The notes under the pieces: model-generated
What the model saw: the letters and a program-made list of their open reading frames with translations, nothing else
The model's database searches: none
What the model was told of the DNA's origin: nothing
Made by a program: the position numbers and the translations under genes
Part shown: positions 41,668-50,100 of the stretch, one piece after another
How the letters are laid out: every line of letters begins with the position of its first letter
Numbering within the stretch: position 1 is the first letter of the stretch
Origin: Moorella humiferrea
GTDB taxonomy: Bacteria > Bacillota > DSM-521 > Neomoorellales > Neomoorellaceae
Reading direction: 5' to 3'
Length of the DNA: 64,000 nt
NCBI RefSeq assembly: GCF_039233145.1
Contig: NZ_CP136419.1
Location: 904,001-968,000 of the forward strand

Positions 41668-41692
41668 CCTGGTAATATTAATTGGTACCAGG
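41668..41692 (+). promoter_or_regulatory. Candidate FapR operator
   Basis: CCTGGTA (41668-41674) and TACCAGG (41686-41692) form an 11-base-spaced inverted repeat at about +5 to +29 of the fapR promoter. FapR is known to repress its own operon through GTACC/GGTAC-containing palindromes, relieved by malonyl-CoA. The half-sites here contain that core. Confidence 0.6.
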
Positions 41693-41707
41693 TTCGAGGT
41701 GATAATT

Positions 41708-42262
41708 TTGGGCCGCCGAAGTAATAAAGAAGAGCGTCAGGAAGCCCTTCGCCGTTACCTGCGCATCAACCCCTTTGCCACCGATGAAGAGCTGGCGGAG
41801 AAATTTAAAGTGAGCGTTCCCACCATAAGGCTCGACCGCCTGGCCCTGGGGATTCCTGAAGTCCGGGAGCGTATTATGGCCATGGCGCGGGAGGCCAGGA
41901 CGCGCGTCCGCGGCGTGACGACGGAAGATATAGTGGGAGAACTGGTGGAACTGCAACCCGGGTCTTTAGGAATATCCATTTTGGAGATTACGCCCCAGAT
42001 GCTGGTACAGCCGGCAGGGGTCGCCCGCGGCCATTATCTTTTCGCCCAGGCCCACACCTTGGCCCTGGCGACTGTAGGCGCCGAAGTCGTTCTTACCAGC
42101 AGTGCCCGGGTACGCTACCGACGTTCGGTGTATGCGGGTGAACGTGTTGTGGCCAGAGCCATGGTAAAGGTTAAAAAAGGCAACGCCTGCCTGGTGTCGG
42201 TACATTCCCGGGTAAACGGCGAAATCGTCTTTAAAGGCCAGTTTATTATTATAACACCGTAA
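41708..42262 (+). CDS. fapR: Fatty acid and phospholipid regulator FapR
   Basis: N-terminal DeoR-like helix-turn-helix (ATDEELAEKFKVSVPTIRLD) and C-terminal hot-dog fold that binds malonyl-CoA (GHYLFAQAHTLALATVGA, ARVRYRRSVYAGERVVARA, VKKGNACLVSVHSRVNGEIVFKGQF, split here by commas as separate segments). TTG at 41708 with GAGGTGAT upstream is the preferred start; GTG at 41699 overlaps that site. 184 aa. It sits first in the operon it is expected to repress. Confidence 0.94.
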   Translation: MGRRSNKEERQEALRRYLRINPFATDEELAEKFKVSVPTIRLDRLALGIPEVRERIMAMAREARTRVRGVTTEDIVGELVELQPGSLGISILEITPQMLVQPAGVARGHYLFAQAHTLALATVGAEVVLTSSARVRYRRSVYAGERVVARAMVKVKKGNACLVSVHSRVNGEIVFKGQFIIITP

Positions 42263-42291
42263 GGCAACATTTTTTACGGAGGCGGGAGTAA

Positions 42292-43311
42292 TTGCAAATT
42301 GCCGTTGACGCCATGGGGGGCGATCACGCACCAGGGGAAATCGTCCGGGGAGCGGTGGAAGCCGCCAGGGAAAGGATCGCCGATATTATTTTGGTCGGCG
42401 ATCAGAGGGTGCTGGAACCGGAACTGAACCCCCTGCATCCCCCCGCCAATATTGACATCGTCCACACCGAACAGGTTGTAGCCATGGACGAACAGCCGGC
42501 CCTGGCTTTACGGCGCAAGCGGGATGCTTCCATCATGGTTGCCACCCGTCTTGTGAAGGAAGGACGGGCGGCGGCCGTTGTTTCCGCGGGTAGCACCGGC
42601 GCCCAGATGGCGGCAGCCCTCCTGGTTCTGGGCCGCAGCGGTAAAATCCAGCGGCCAGCCATCGCCACCCTGATTCCCACCTTGAAAGGGCCGAAACTTT
42701 TGCTCGACGCCGGGGCTAATGTCGACTGCCGGCCGGAACACCTCTTAGAGTTTGCCATGATGGGCAATGTTTATGCTGCCAGGGTAATGGGCATCCGCGA
42801 GCCCCGGGTGGGGCTTCTCAACATAGGAACAGAAGCATGTAAAGGCAATGAGCAGACTTTAGGTGCCTTTAACATGTTGAAGGCTGCGAACTTAAATTTT
42901 ATCGGCAATATTGAAGGCCGGGACATTTTCACCGGCGACACGGACGTCATCGTGTGCGACGGTTTTGTAGGTAACGTGCTTTTAAAATTTGGCGAAGGAA
43001 TGGCCCAGGCCCTTTTTACGATGATCGCCGGAGAAGTGAAAAAAACCCTCAGGGCCAAAATCGGGGCGGCCCTCGTACTCCCGGCTTTGCGTGCATTGAA
43101 AAAACAGGTGGATTATACAGAATACGGCGGCGCGCCGCTATTGGGCGTACAGGGAGTGAGCATTATCTGCCATGGCAGCTCCAACGCCCGTGCCATCAAA
43201 AACGCCATCAAGGTTGCCGTCCGCTGCGTCGAAGAGGGCCTGGTGACGGGATTGGGGCAGCTGCCCGGCGTGAACACAGGGGAGGAGGTAATTCAATGCC
43301 GGCCCTGTTGA
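42292..43311 (+). CDS. plsX: Phosphate acyltransferase PlsX
   Basis: It makes acyl phosphate from acyl-ACP for phospholipid synthesis. Signature segments: IAVDAMGGDHAPGEIVRGA, VVSAGSTGAQMAAAL, LLDAGANVDCRPEHL and GNVLLKFGEG. TTG start with GGAGGCGGGAG upstream; 339 aa. Stop overlaps fabH by 16 bases. The fapR-plsX-fab order is that of Bacillus and clostridia. Confidence 0.96.
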   Translation: MQIAVDAMGGDHAPGEIVRGAVEAARERIADIILVGDQRVLEPELNPLHPPANIDIVHTEQVVAMDEQPALALRRKRDASIMVATRLVKEGRAAAVVSAGSTGAQMAAALLVLGRSGKIQRPAIATLIPTLKGPKLLLDAGANVDCRPEHLLEFAMMGNVYAARVMGIREPRVGLLNIGTEACKGNEQTLGAFNMLKAANLNFIGNIEGRDIFTGDTDVIVCDGFVGNVLLKFGEGMAQALFTMIAGEVKKTLRAKIGAALVLPALRALKKQVDYTEYGGAPLLGVQGVSIICHGSSNARAIKNAIKVAVRCVEEGLVTGLGQLPGVNTGEEVIQCRPC

Positions 43312-44318
43312 GGCCCGTGGGTATTGTCGGCACCGGTTCCTGCCTGCCGGAACGCATCCTTACCAATGCGGAACTAGAACAAATGGTGGACACTAGCGAT
43401 GAATGGATACGTACCCGGACCGGTATTCGGGAAAGGAGAATAGCTGACGGAAATACGGCCGCTTCCGATCTCGCCGTTCCGGCGGCGGAGAGGGCCCTGG
43501 AGGCAGCCGGGGTAACGGCAAAAGCAGTTGACCTCATTATCGTCGCCACCGTAACCCCGGATAACCTTTTTCCCGCCACGGCCTGCCTGGTTCAGGAACG
43601 CCTGGGTATAAAAGGAGCCGCCGCCTTCGATTTGTCGGCCGGCTGCAGCGGTTTTATCTACGCCCTGGGGGCCGCCGCCCAGTTTATTGCCAGCGGTATA
43701 TATGAAACGGCCCTGGTGATCGGCGTCGAGGTTTTAAGCAAGATTATCAACTGGCAGGACCGCAGTACCTGTGTCCTTTTCGGCGACGGTGCGGGGGCCG
43801 TCGTCCTTAAGGCCGTAAATCCAGGGGAAGGGCTTTTGGGCCTGTACCTGGGGGCCGACGGAGGCGGCGCTTCCCTTCTAACCCTTCCCGCCGGGGGATC
43901 GCGTCTGCCCGCCAGTCCCACTACCGTCGCCGAGGGACTGCACACCATTCATATGAACGGCCCGGAGGTATTTAAATTTGCCGTACGGGTGATGGGAGAG
44001 GCCTCCCTTAAGGCCCTGGCGCAGGCGGGTCTGAAGAAAGAAGACGTCGATTTTTTAATTCCCCACCAGGCCAATATGCGCATCATTGAAGCGGCCACCA
44101 AACGCTTAGGACTGTCACGGGAAAAGGTATACGTCAACCTCGACCGTTATGGTAATATGTCCAGCGCTTCCATTCCGGTGGCCTTAGATGAAGCCTACCG
44201 GGAAGGCCGTTTAAAACCCGGCGATAAAATAGTGCTGGTGGCCTTCGGCGCCGGTCTGACGTGGGGGGCCGCCGTATTGTCCTGGAATCTGGCAGGACCG
44301 GAAAGGAGGGGAGAATAA
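43296..44318 (+). CDS. fabH: Beta-ketoacyl-ACP synthase III
   Basis: It condenses acetyl-CoA (or a branched primer) with malonyl-ACP to start fatty acid synthesis. Catalytic Cys in DLSAGCSGFIYAL, His in DFLIPHQANMRI and Asn in NLDRYGNMSSASIP. 340 aa. GGGGAGGAGG precedes the ATG inside plsX. TAATG overlap with fabK suggests coupled translation. Confidence 0.96.
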   Translation: MPALLRPVGIVGTGSCLPERILTNAELEQMVDTSDEWIRTRTGIRERRIADGNTAASDLAVPAAERALEAAGVTAKAVDLIIVATVTPDNLFPATACLVQERLGIKGAAAFDLSAGCSGFIYALGAAAQFIASGIYETALVIGVEVLSKIINWQDRSTCVLFGDGAGAVVLKAVNPGEGLLGLYLGADGGGASLLTLPAGGSRLPASPTTVAEGLHTIHMNGPEVFKFAVRVMGEASLKALAQAGLKKEDVDFLIPHQANMRIIEAATKRLGLSREKVYVNLDRYGNMSSASIPVALDEAYREGRLKPGDKIVLVAFGAGLTWGAAVLSWNLAGPERRGE

Positions 44319-45256
44319 TGTTAAAGACCGTGATCTGCGACCTCCTGGGGATAACTTATCCCATAATCCAGGGAGGGATGGCCTGGGTGGCCACCGGCGA
44401 GCTGGCGGCTGCCGTGTCCGCCGCTGGGGGGCTAGGCATTATCGGAGCCGGCAACGCGCCGCCGGAAGTAGTCCGCCGGGAAATAGCCAAAGTACGGGAA
44501 CGGACGGACCGTCCCTTCGGCGTCAATATTTACTATATGTCACCCTATGTAGAAGAACTGATAGACCTGGTATGCGCAGAAAAGGTGCCGGTAGTTACCA
44601 CCGGAGCCGGTAACCCCGGAAAACACCTGCCGAAACTAAAGGAAGCCGGGGTGAAGGTCATCCCCGTGGTGGCCTCCGTAGCCCTGGCCAAGAGGTTGGA
44701 GCGTTTGGGGGTCGACGCCCTGGTGGCCGAGGGGATGGAATGTGGCGGCCACATTGGGGAAATAGCCACCATGCCCCTGGTGCCCCAGATCGTCGATGCC
44801 GTACATATACCGGTAATCGCCGCCGGCGGTATAGCCGACGGCCGCGGCCTGGCGGCGGCCCTGGCCCTGGGCGCGGCAGGGGTGCAGATGGGCACCCGCT
44901 TTATCTGCGCTGAGGAATGCACCGTCCACCCCAACTATAAAAACGCCGTGTTGAAAGCCGGGGATCGGGACGCCGTCGTCACGGGTATGCCGGGACACTA
45001 TGTCCGGGTGTTGAAAAATAAGCTGACCCGTCAGTTTGAAGAACTGGCCGCCAGGGGAGCTTCCTGGGAGGAGATGGACCGCCTGGGTGCCGGCAAGCTG
45101 CGGGCGGCGGTGGAAGGCGATGCGGAGTACGGGTCCCTTATGGCTGGCCAGAGCGCGGCCTTGGTGCGGGAAATCAAACCTGCGGCAGCGATAATCGAAG
45201 AAGTGGTGGCCGAAGCAGAAGAGATCATCTCCCGCCTGAGCAAACTGGTGAGGTAA
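44318..45256 (+). CDS. fabK: Enoyl-ACP reductase II (FMN-dependent FabK)
   Basis: It reduces enoyl-ACP with NAD(P)H using FMN. Nitronate-monooxygenase-like TIM barrel: YPIIQGGMAWVATGELAAAV, GIIGAGNAPPE, VTTGAGNPGKHLP, EGMECGGHIGEIATM and AGGIADGRGLAAALALGA. ATG at 44318 with AAAGGAGGGG upstream; 312 aa. The FabK type instead of FabI would make triclosan ineffective, as known for other FabK users. A palindromic 450-base gap separates it from fabD. Confidence 0.94.
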   Translation: MLKTVICDLLGITYPIIQGGMAWVATGELAAAVSAAGGLGIIGAGNAPPEVVRREIAKVRERTDRPFGVNIYYMSPYVEELIDLVCAEKVPVVTTGAGNPGKHLPKLKEAGVKVIPVVASVALAKRLERLGVDALVAEGMECGGHIGEIATMPLVPQIVDAVHIPVIAAGGIADGRGLAAALALGAAGVQMGTRFICAEECTVHPNYKNAVLKAGDRDAVVTGMPGHYVRVLKNKLTRQFEELAARGASWEEMDRLGAGKLRAAVEGDAEYGSLMAGQSAALVREIKPAAAIIEEVVAEAEEIISRLSKLVR

Positions 45257-45397
45257 AAATATCCGCGGCGATATTTGCGCGAAGCCGCAAGCAGGTGGCT
45301 ATTATAGTTGGGATATGTCCCGGAGTCGCGAATAGTGGACCCATCCATTAGGGCCAGGCGCCCGTTCCAAGAACAAGGAAAATGGAGGCTGAACAAG

Positions 45398-45638
45398 GGG
45401 CTGGGGAGTACAGGCGGAAGGCGACTTGGATCGAGGCGTCAGCAAACTCAGCGAAGCTGCAGCGAGGCGGCGGTGAACGGGATGGGGATCGTGACGTAAT
45501 CTTAGGAACCAAGAGTTACATTCCCTGCCGCGATTCTCCAAAGAGATAAAGCCAAGCCACCCCCGCCGCCGAGCAAAGCTGAGCGCTAAGTTTGCTAGCC
45601 GAGAACCATCGGAGCCTGGAGCCTGTACCCCCCAGCCC
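45398..45638. repeat. Long imperfect palindrome (MITE-like foldback element or structured RNA) between fabK and fabD
   Basis: The 453-base gap 45257-45708 has no credible gene. GGGCTGGGGAGTACAGGC (45398-45415) pairs with 45621-45638 (17 of 18), AGCAAACTCAGCG (45441-45453) with 45584-45596 (12 of 13), and GGCGGCGG (45466-45473) with 45563-45570. The centre has a small hairpin GTAATCTT/AAGAGTTAC. Weaker pairing seems to extend outside the ends. It resembles the 24809-25061 element in plan, though not in end sequence. Confidence 0.72.
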
Positions 45639-45708
45639 GAAGAAGCTAGAGTGCGGATCAACCAGTAGTCGCCATTCTGGCAGAACTTTATCTTCGGAGG
45701 AATTTTTT

Positions 45709-46647
45709 ATGCCAGGTATAGTCTTTGTCTTTCCCGGTCAGGGATCCCAGTATGTAGGTATGGGGCGGGAGTTGGCCGACCGGTATCCTGAAGCGGCGGC
45801 CGTGTTCCAGGAGGCGGAAGCCGCCTTGGGCCGGCCCCTGGCGCGCCTCTGTTTTAACGGACCAGCAGAAGAGCTGACGCTTACGGAAAACACCCAACCG
45901 GCGGTGCTGACGGTAAGCGTGGCCTGCTACCGCGTTTTGCAGGCCCACGGCGTCGTCCCGGCGGCTGTGGCCGGGCACAGCCTGGGAGAGTACAGCGCCC
46001 TGGTGGCGGCCGGCAGTCTAACCTTTGCCGAGGCGGTTAAACTGGTAGCCAAGCGGGCACAGCTCATGGCCACAGCCGTGCCCGCCGGGCAGGGAGGAAT
46101 GGCGGCGGTTTTGGGCCTGGACGCCGAGAAAGTGGTCACCCTCTGCCGGGAAGTAAAGGAAGGCACGGTCGAGGCGGCAAATTTTAACGCCCCGGGCCAG
46201 GTGGTGGTCGCCGGGGATCGCCAGGGGCTTTCCTCCCTAACGCGCCTGGCAAAGGAAGCAGGAGCTAAGCGGGTAATTCCTTTGCAGGTCAGCGGCCCCT
46301 TCCATTCCAGCCTCATGGCGCCGGCCGCACGGGAACTGGCCGATGTATTACAAAAAGTACCCCTTGCCGATCCCGTGGTACCCCTGGTAAGCAACGTAAC
46401 GGCCGATTACGTTTATACGGCAGCCGCAGTCAGGGAAAACCTGGTGAAACAGGTGGCCAGCCCGGTACGCTGGGAGGAGGGTATCCGCCGTCTGGTGGAA
46501 GACGGTTACCATACCTTTGTCGAGGTGGGTCCCGGCAATGTATTGAGCGGGCTGATCAAACGCATCGACCGTCGGGCCGTCGTCGGTCAGGTGGAAAATA
46601 TAGAAACCCTGGAGAAAACCCTTGCTTTACTGCAGGAGGCCAAATAA
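45709..46647 (+). CDS. fabD: Malonyl-CoA:ACP transacylase
   Basis: It loads malonyl groups onto ACP. Motifs: [12 protein letters not shown], the nucleophile elbow [10 protein letters not shown] (Ser) and the later His in GPFHSSLM. 312 aa from ATG at 45709, with CGGAGG 8 bases upstream. The long palindrome upstream could affect how much fabK message reaches it. Confidence 0.96.
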   Translation: MPGIVFVFPGQGSQYVGMGRELADRYPEAAAVFQEAEAALGRPLARLCFNGPAEELTLTENTQPAVLTVSVACYRVLQAHGVVPAAVAGHSLGEYSALVAAGSLTFAEAVKLVAKRAQLMATAVPAGQGGMAAVLGLDAEKVVTLCREVKEGTVEAANFNAPGQVVVAGDRQGLSSLTRLAKEAGAKRVIPLQVSGPFHSSLMAPAARELADVLQKVPLADPVVPLVSNVTADYVYTAAAVRENLVKQVASPVRWEEGIRRLVEDGYHTFVEVGPGNVLSGLIKRIDRRAVVGQVENIETLEKTLALLQEAK

Positions 46648-46648
46648 A

Positions 46649-47398
46649 ATGGAATTGCAGGAACAGGTAGCCATAGTCACCGGGGCTTCCCGGGGAATCG
46701 GCCGGGCTGCGGCCATGGCCCTGGCGGGGGCCGGTGCCAGGGTGGTGGTAAATTACGTCCGTCAGGCCGCGGCGGCTGAGGAGGTAGCGGCCGCCATCAA
46801 AGATAACGGAGGCGAGGCCATTACCGTTGCCGGCGATGTGGGCGATTATGAGGCGGCTAAAAATCTAATCCAGACTGCCGTAGAACATTTCGGCAGGCTG
46901 GATATTCTCGTCAATAACGCCGGGATTGCCCGGGACGGCCTTGCCGCCCGCTTAAAACCGGAAGATTGGGAGGCCGTTCTCCGTACCAATTTGACGGGCG
47001 TATTCAACTGCTGTCAGGCAGCTTTAAAACCCATGCTGCGGCAGCGTTACGGCCGGATTATCAATGTCACTTCGGTTGTTGGGTTGCGCGGCAATGCCGG
47101 GCAGGTGAATTATGCCGCCGCCAAGGCCGGGATCATCGGTTTTACCAAATCCCTGGCTAAAGAGGTGGCTTCCCGGGGTATCCTGGTTAATGCCGTGGCT
47201 CCCGGGTTTATCGCCACGGAAATGACGGCGGTTCTCCAGGAAGGGTTAAAGGAAGAATTTTACCGCCATATCCCCCTGGGGCGATCCGGCACACCCGAGG
47301 AAATCGCCGACGTTATTCTCTTTCTGGCATCGCCGGCGTCCCGTTACATCACCGGTCAAGTCATAGTTGTTGACGGCGGCTTGACACTAACCCTTTAG
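46649..47398 (+). CDS. fabG: 3-oxoacyl-ACP reductase
   Basis: SDR-family enzyme that reduces 3-ketoacyl-ACP with NADPH. Motifs: [16 protein letters not shown], the catalytic Ser (NVTSVVG), Tyr-x-x-x-Lys (YAAAKAG) and the end [14 protein letters not shown]. 249 aa; ATG 1 base after the fabD stop with GCAGGAGG inside fabD. Confidence 0.96.
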   Translation: MELQEQVAIVTGASRGIGRAAAMALAGAGARVVVNYVRQAAAAEEVAAAIKDNGGEAITVAGDVGDYEAAKNLIQTAVEHFGRLDILVNNAGIARDGLAARLKPEDWEAVLRTNLTGVFNCCQAALKPMLRQRYGRIINVTSVVGLRGNAGQVNYAAAKAGIIGFTKSLAKEVASRGILVNAVAPGFIATEMTAVLQEGLKEEFYRHIPLGRSGTPEEIADVILFLASPASRYITGQVIVVDGGLTLTL

Positions 47399-47413
47399 GA
47401 GGATTGAACTTAA

Positions 47414-47665
<252 letters not shown>

Positions 47666-47670
47666 AAAAC

Positions 47671-47700
47671 AAAAAAGGAGGTCCCGTACCATAACGGGAC
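47671..47700 (+). promoter_or_regulatory. Ribosome-site-like AAAAAAGGAGG joined to a 7-bp hairpin between acpP and fabF
   Basis: AAAAAAGGAGG (47671-47681) runs straight into GTCCCGT/ACGGGAC (47681-47687 and 47694-47700). No start codon follows it at a usable distance, so it may be an mRNA processing or stability element that sets the high acpP level. Confidence 0.35.
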
Positions 47701-47725
47701 TTCCCTTATAGAATGGGGGATAGCT

Positions 47726-48961
47726 TTGCCGCAACGTGTCGTCATCACCGGTCTGGGAGCCATCACCCCTGTAGGTACGGGCAAGGACAATTTCTGGCAG
47801 GCCCTGGTGGCGGGCAAGTCGGGCATCGGCCCCATTACCCGCTTTGACGCCGGTGAAATGCCCGTTCGCTTTGCCGGTGAAGTAAAAGATTTTGATCCCG
47901 GTTTGTTCTTTGACCGTAAGGAAGCCCGGCGTATGGATCGTTTTGCCCAGTATGCGGTAGCGGCGGCCCGCATGGCGGTAGAAGACGCCAAACTCGACCT
48001 GGAAAGGGAAGATCGCGACCGGATAGGGGTTATCTTTGCCACCGGCATCGGCGGCATGGAAACCTTTGAAGAGCAGACCAGGGTCCTTATGGAAAAGGGT
48101 CCCAACCGTGTCAGCCCCTTTTTCGTTCCCATGATGATCGCTAACATGGCCGCGGGACAAATATCTATTCATTTAGGCGTCCGCGGGGTAAACTTTACGG
48201 TAGTCAATGCCTGCGCCTCCGGAGCCAATGCCATCGGCGAGGCCTTCCGCACCCTGCAGCGGGGCGATGCCGATGTGATAATCACCGGGGGCAGCGAGGC
48301 CAGCGTGACACCCCTGACGGTTGCCGGCTTTGCGGCCATGAAAGCCCTGTCCACCCGCAATGATGCGCCGGAAAGGGCCAGCCGTCCTTTTGACAGAGGA
48401 CGCGACGGTTTTGTCCTCGGTGAAGGTGCGGGAGTGATGGTTCTGGAAACCCTGGAACACGCCGTCGCCCGGGGTGCCGCCATTTATGCAGAGATTGTAG
48501 GATATGGCTGCACAGCAGACGCCTACCATATCACGGCGCCCGCTCCCGACGGAGCGGCGGCGAGTCGGGCCATGACTTTGGCCCTGGAGGATGCGGGGTT
48601 GAAGCCGGAAGAAATAGATTACATCAACGCCCATGGTACCTCTACCGAGCTTAACGACCGCCAGGAAACCCTGGCCATTAAGAAGGTTTTCGGTGAACAT
48701 GCTTACAGGCTGGCCATCAGCTCCACCAAGTCCATGACGGGGCATCTTCTGGGGGCCGCCGGAGCAGTGGAGCTCGTGGCCACGGCCCTTACCGTCCATA
48801 CCGGCGTCATTCACCCGACTATTAATTATGAAGAGCCTGATCCTGAGTGCGATCTGGATTACGTACCCAATGCAGCCAGGCAGCAGGAGATACGCGCGGC
48901 TATATCCAATTCCTTCGGCTTTGGCGGGCATAACGTAACCATAGCCCTGCGAAGAATATAA
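47726..48961 (+). CDS. fabF: Beta-ketoacyl-ACP synthase II
   Basis: Chain-elongating condensing enzyme. Catalytic Cys in [13 protein letters not shown], the two His in [11 protein letters not shown] and [12 protein letters not shown], and the end [19 protein letters not shown] start with GGGGGA upstream; 411 aa, normal. Confidence 0.96.
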   Translation: MPQRVVITGLGAITPVGTGKDNFWQALVAGKSGIGPITRFDAGEMPVRFAGEVKDFDPGLFFDRKEARRMDRFAQYAVAAARMAVEDAKLDLEREDRDRIGVIFATGIGGMETFEEQTRVLMEKGPNRVSPFFVPMMIANMAAGQISIHLGVRGVNFTVVNACASGANAIGEAFRTLQRGDADVIITGGSEASVTPLTVAGFAAMKALSTRNDAPERASRPFDRGRDGFVLGEGAGVMVLETLEHAVARGAAIYAEIVGYGCTADAYHITAPAPDGAAASRAMTLALEDAGLKPEEIDYINAHGTSTELNDRQETLAIKKVFGEHAYRLAISSTKSMTGHLLGAAGAVELVATALTVHTGVIHPTINYEEPDPECDLDYVPNAARQQEIRAAISNSFGFGGHNVTIALRRI

Positions 48962-48974
48962 CGGAGGTTTTCCA

Positions 48975-49676
48975 TTGGACGACAACAGATGGGAGCAGCT
49001 ACGGCATTTTTGCCGGCGTTTTCAACTGGAAATTGACGAGCTGGACGGACTCAATACAGCCCTGATCCATCCTACTTATGCATATGAACACCACTTACCC
49101 AGTAACAATCAGCGGATGGAATTTTTGGGAGATGCCGTTCTGGGCCTCGTTATCGCCACCTATCTTTACCTGGAATTTCCGGATTTACCGGAAGGCGATT
49201 TGACCAGAATGCGGGCGGCCATTGTCTGTGAAGGCAGCCTGGCCAAAGTGGCCAGGGAAATCGGCTTAAGCGACTTGCTCCTTTTGGGCCAGGGGGAGGA
49301 AAACAGCGGTGGTCGGCAGCGTTCCTCCAACCTGGCCGACGCCCTGGAGGCGGTCATCGGCAGCCTTTATCTATCCGGAGGAATAGAAACGGCCCGGAAG
49401 TTCATCCTTCAGGTTTTTGCTCCGGTATTAAAAATACTAAAAGATAAAAGCGTCATTGACAGCAAATCGGCCCTTCAGGAGTTGATCCAAAAGCGCGGCC
49501 CGGAAAATGTAACTTATAAGATTCTGGAAGAATGGGGGCCGGACCACGCCAAACAATATAAAGCCGGTGTATTCTATCAAAATCGCCTTCTGGCCACCGG
49601 GGAAGGGCGCAGTAAAAAAGAAGCTGAACAGGAAGCCGCCAGAGCTGCACTGGCACTAATAAAAATCCAGGAATAA
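48975..49676 (+). CDS. rnc: Ribonuclease III
   Basis: It cuts double-stranded RNA in rRNA processing. The signature NQRMEFLGDAVLGLVI and the second acidic site DALEAVIGSLYL form the RNase III domain; the C-terminal dsRNA-binding domain (residues 160-230) ends GRSKKEAEQEAARAAL. TTG start with GGAGG 7 bases upstream; 233 aa. Precedes smc, as in Bacillus, with spoVS between them. Confidence 0.96.
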   Translation: MDDNRWEQLRHFCRRFQLEIDELDGLNTALIHPTYAYEHHLPSNNQRMEFLGDAVLGLVIATYLYLEFPDLPEGDLTRMRAAIVCEGSLAKVAREIGLSDLLLLGQGEENSGGRQRSSNLADALEAVIGSLYLSGGIETARKFILQVFAPVLKILKDKSVIDSKSALQELIQKRGPENVTYKILEEWGPDHAKQYKAGVFYQNRLLATGEGRSKKEAEQEAARAALALIKIQE

Positions 49677-49710
49677 TGGGCAATTTAATTTATTCAGTCC
49701 ATTCTTTCAG

Positions 49711-49740
49711 GAAGGAATTGGTGGCTTCCATGTCGAATAA
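49711..49740 (+). promoter_or_regulatory. Sigma-H-type promoter of spoVS
   Basis: GAAGGAATT (49711-49719) and GTCGAATAA (49732-49740), 12-base spacing, match RnAGGAwWW / RnnGAATww at all defined positions. spoVS of B. subtilis is known to depend on sigma-H. Confidence 0.8.
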
Positions 49741-49782
49741 GATATGGGTTCAATGGGGGGTAAAGATAGGGAGGAGGAAGCA

Positions 49783-50043
49783 ATGGAGGTTCTAAAAGTT
49801 TCGGCCCAGTCCAATCCTAAATCCGTAGCTGGTGCCCTGGCAGCTGTATTCCGTCAGTACGGCAAGGCCGAGGTCCAGGCCGTAGGCGCCGGAGCCGTCA
49901 ACCAGGCCGTCAAGGCCATAGCCATCGCCCGGGGGTTTATAGCCCCCAATGGTATTGATTTAGTAATGATACCGGCCTTTACAGAAATTAATATCAACGG
50001 GGAAGAAAGAACGGCGATAAAATTTATCGTTGAGCCGCGATAA
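49783..50043 (+). CDS. spoVS: Stage V sporulation protein S
   Basis: 86 aa: MEVLKVSAQSNPKSVAGALA, VQAVGAGAVNQAVKAIAIARGF and TEININGEERTAIKF, nearly invariant in SpoVS. It is a small Alba-like nucleic-acid-binding protein that affects septation and engulfment timing. GGGAGGAGG precedes the ATG. Its sigma-H-type promoter lies 43 bases upstream. Confidence 0.97.
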   Translation: MEVLKVSAQSNPKSVAGALAAVFRQYGKAEVQAVGAGAVNQAVKAIAIARGFIAPNGIDLVMIPAFTEININGEERTAIKFIVEPR

Positions 50044-50100
50044 TTCTTCAAACCCAACTGCTCTCTGAGCAGTTTTCTTTATTTTTTTGAGGAGGCGGAA

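Noticed and set aside
45257-45708. 6S RNA, SRP RNA, RNase P RNA or tmRNA in the fabK-fabD gap
   Set aside because: The long hairpin shape recalls 6S or SRP RNA, but the SRP tetraloop motif, RNase P core and tmRNA ends are absent, and the location is unusual.
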